Below, one piece after another: positions 63,127 through 64,000 of a DNA stretch of 64,000 bases. The stretch's first letter is position 1. Every line of letters starts with the position of its first letter. The stretch is from the NCBI GenBank assembly GCA_963763135.1, contig CAVXNJ010000004.1, forward strand, positions 62,001 through 126,000, read 5' to 3'. This DNA is from JANMZO01 sp963763135. Its GTDB lineage: Bacteria > Actinomycetota > Acidimicrobiia > Acidimicrobiales > JANYDT01. Below the pieces are notes generated by a model, which was given only the letters and a program-made list of their open reading frames with translations, did not search any database and had not been told where the DNA came from. Both the position numbers and the translations under genes were made by a program.

Positions 63127-63747
63127 ATGCAAATCGCTCTCGCCCTCTATCCCCGCTTCACCGCACTCGACATAATTGGGCCATTCCAGGTCTTGGCGGA
63201 CGTGCCCGGTCACGACATCGTCTGGGTGGCTGAGACCGCCGGCCCGGTCATCGACCACACCGGCCGCACCCCGCTTACTGCAACGAAAACGTTCGACGAA
63301 GTCCTCACGCCGGATGTGGTCGTCGTTCCCGGCGGCATGGCCAACGACGAGAACCCGTCGCTCACGGCCTGGCTGGCCAAGGTTCACCCCACCACGATCT
63401 GGACCACCACCGTGTGCACCGGGTCAGTGCACCTCGCTCGCACCGGTCTGCTCGACGGGCTGGAGGCAACCACGCACTGGGCCTGGGCCGAGGGCCTGAA
63501 CAAGTTGGGCGCGGTGTACACCGAGAAGCGCGTCGTTGAGCAGGGGAAGATCATAACGGCGGCCGGGGTGTCGAGCGGTATCGACATGGCGCTGACGCTG
63601 TTGGCCAAGTTGCACGGCGACACCATGGCCCAGACAATTCAGCTGGCTATCGAGTACGACCCGCAGCCGCCGTTCGACTCCGGTGCTCCGTCGAAGGCCC
63701 CAGCCGACGTGCTGGCGCTGATGAAGTCGTTCTACGCAAATCGCTGA
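63127..63747 (+). CDS. DJ-1/PfpI family protein (isonitrile hydratase-like)
   Basis: The protein has 206 aa from ATG 63127. The fold markers are LALYPRFTALDIIGPFQVL, VVPGGMANDENP and the nucleophile elbow TVCTGSVHLARTGLLDG, with TTHWAW after it. In family terms this is near isonitrile hydratase and GlxA sensor domains. It shares a 76-bp divergent promoter region with the GlxA-type regulator, which probably controls it. Cytoplasmic; no signal peptide. Confidence 0.88.
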   Translation: MQIALALYPRFTALDIIGPFQVLADVPGHDIVWVAETAGPVIDHTGRTPLTATKTFDEVLTPDVVVVPGGMANDENPSLTAWLAKVHPTTIWTTTVCTGSVHLARTGLLDGLEATTHWAWAEGLNKLGAVYTEKRVVEQGKIITAAGVSSGIDMALTLLAKLHGDTMAQTIQLAIEYDPQPPFDSGAPSKAPADVLALMKSFYANR

Positions 63748-63916
63748 CGACGTTTCGCTTCGACACCAGGTTCTTGATCATGGGGCATGTTCGTGTGCCT
63801 TGAGCAGGCTGCCTGGTGGCCCGGATCATGCGGAATGACCCGAAACTTGGACGGTGACCCGAGAGTTCAGCCGGGTGCTTTGGCCCAATAGTTGCCTCCT
63901 GCTGATTGTGAGCGCC

Positions 63917-63922
63917 TACATT
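63917..63922 (+). promoter_or_regulatory. Leaderless -10 box of the last gene
   Basis: TACATT lies 8 nt before ATG 63931. The preceding intergenic part (63748-63916) holds only an imperfect GATCATG inverted repeat and no gene. Confidence 0.4.
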
Positions 63923-63930
63923 GCTTCCCG

Positions 63931-64000
63931 ATGAATCCGTGGTGGCCGTTGTTCGACCTGCGAGTGCGCACGCCGCGAGTGGAGCTGCGGCTGGCCTCCG
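63931..64000 (+). CDS. GNAT acetyltransferase, N-terminus only (runs off the window)
   Basis: Only 23 codons are present. MNPWWPLFDLRVRTPRVELR is a very common opening of actinobacterial GNAT proteins (the WPLFDLRxRTPRLELR type). The start is supported by the leaderless box at 63917. The rest lies beyond the window. Confidence 0.6.
   Translation, partial: MNPWWPLFDLRVRTPRVELRLAS

Noticed and set aside
63765..63832. Fifth family A repeat
   Set aside because: Only TGCCTGGTGG and a GATCATG inverted repeat are shared; the 41-bp layout and the arms are absent.

Overview
This window looks like a chromosome segment of a high-GC actinobacterium, most likely of the class Acidimicrobiia. The class is an inference; the phylum is well supported. 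The evidence is mycothiol chemistry (an MshC-type ligase and two mycothiol-dependent maleylpyruvate-isomerase-like proteins), coenzyme F420 chemistry (an F420:NADPH reductase and an LLM-class oxidoreductase), an InhA-type enoyl reductase, a SARP/BTAD regulator, the thrS-HIT gene pair, and ten probable leaderless promoters with a TAnnnT box 6-9 nt before the start codon. No rRNA, tRNA, CRISPR array, transposase, integrase or prophage gene was seen.

Layout. 1-9 kb: the 3' part of a giant secreted protein with three tandem CSLREA/beta-helix units, a 24-unit PSGTL tract, a gingipain-like (C25) protease domain and Ig-like domains. 9-13 kb: a two-cyclase-domain/ATPase/TPR signalling protein. 13-21 kb: two fold-II PLP enzymes, a crotonase-fold protein, and a thiolase-like/hydrolase/hydrolase operon. 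21-28.7 kb: DoxX-like and J-like proteins, a polar amino-acid ABC transporter operon ending in a GNAT gene, an acyl-CoA carboxylase beta subunit and an acyl-ACP desaturase. 28.7-32.5 kb: a candidate small RNA, mycothiol-isomerase-like, DCC, ankyrin and Nudix-VOC genes. 32.5-37.2 kb: aconitase divergent from a GntR regulator, then ilvA. 37.3-48 kb: a toxin-like membrane protein, an APH-type kinase, YbjN, fabI, F420:NADPH reductase, mshC, two envelope-glycan membrane proteins, thrS and HIT. 48-64 kb: DUF2786, MOSC, a membrane protein, MFS, a serine beta-lactamase-like protein, DUF2809, acetyltransferases, an ArsC-like gene, a 1251-aa SARP regulator, an agmatinase-like protein, an LLM oxidoreductase, a GlxA-type regulator divergent from a DJ-1/PfpI protein, and the start of another GNAT gene.

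Most notable observations. (1) The ArsC-like gene at 55615-55977 has an in-frame TGA exactly at its catalytic cysteine codon, followed by a hairpin that fits bacterial SECIS rules, so it is a candidate selenoprotein. (2) A 12-bp palindrome, TAnGYRYRCnTA, occurs 13 times exactly, nearly always inside genes and in different reading frames, against about 0.4 expected from composition. (3) A 74-nt two-hairpin transcript with its own promoter and intrinsic terminator is predicted at 28875-28948. (4) Three families of dispersed intergenic structured repeats occur, one with a compensatory stem change.

Seven apparent frameshifts in five genes, including ilvA, suggest residual indel errors in the assembly. 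This also tempers any conclusion that rests on single bases.
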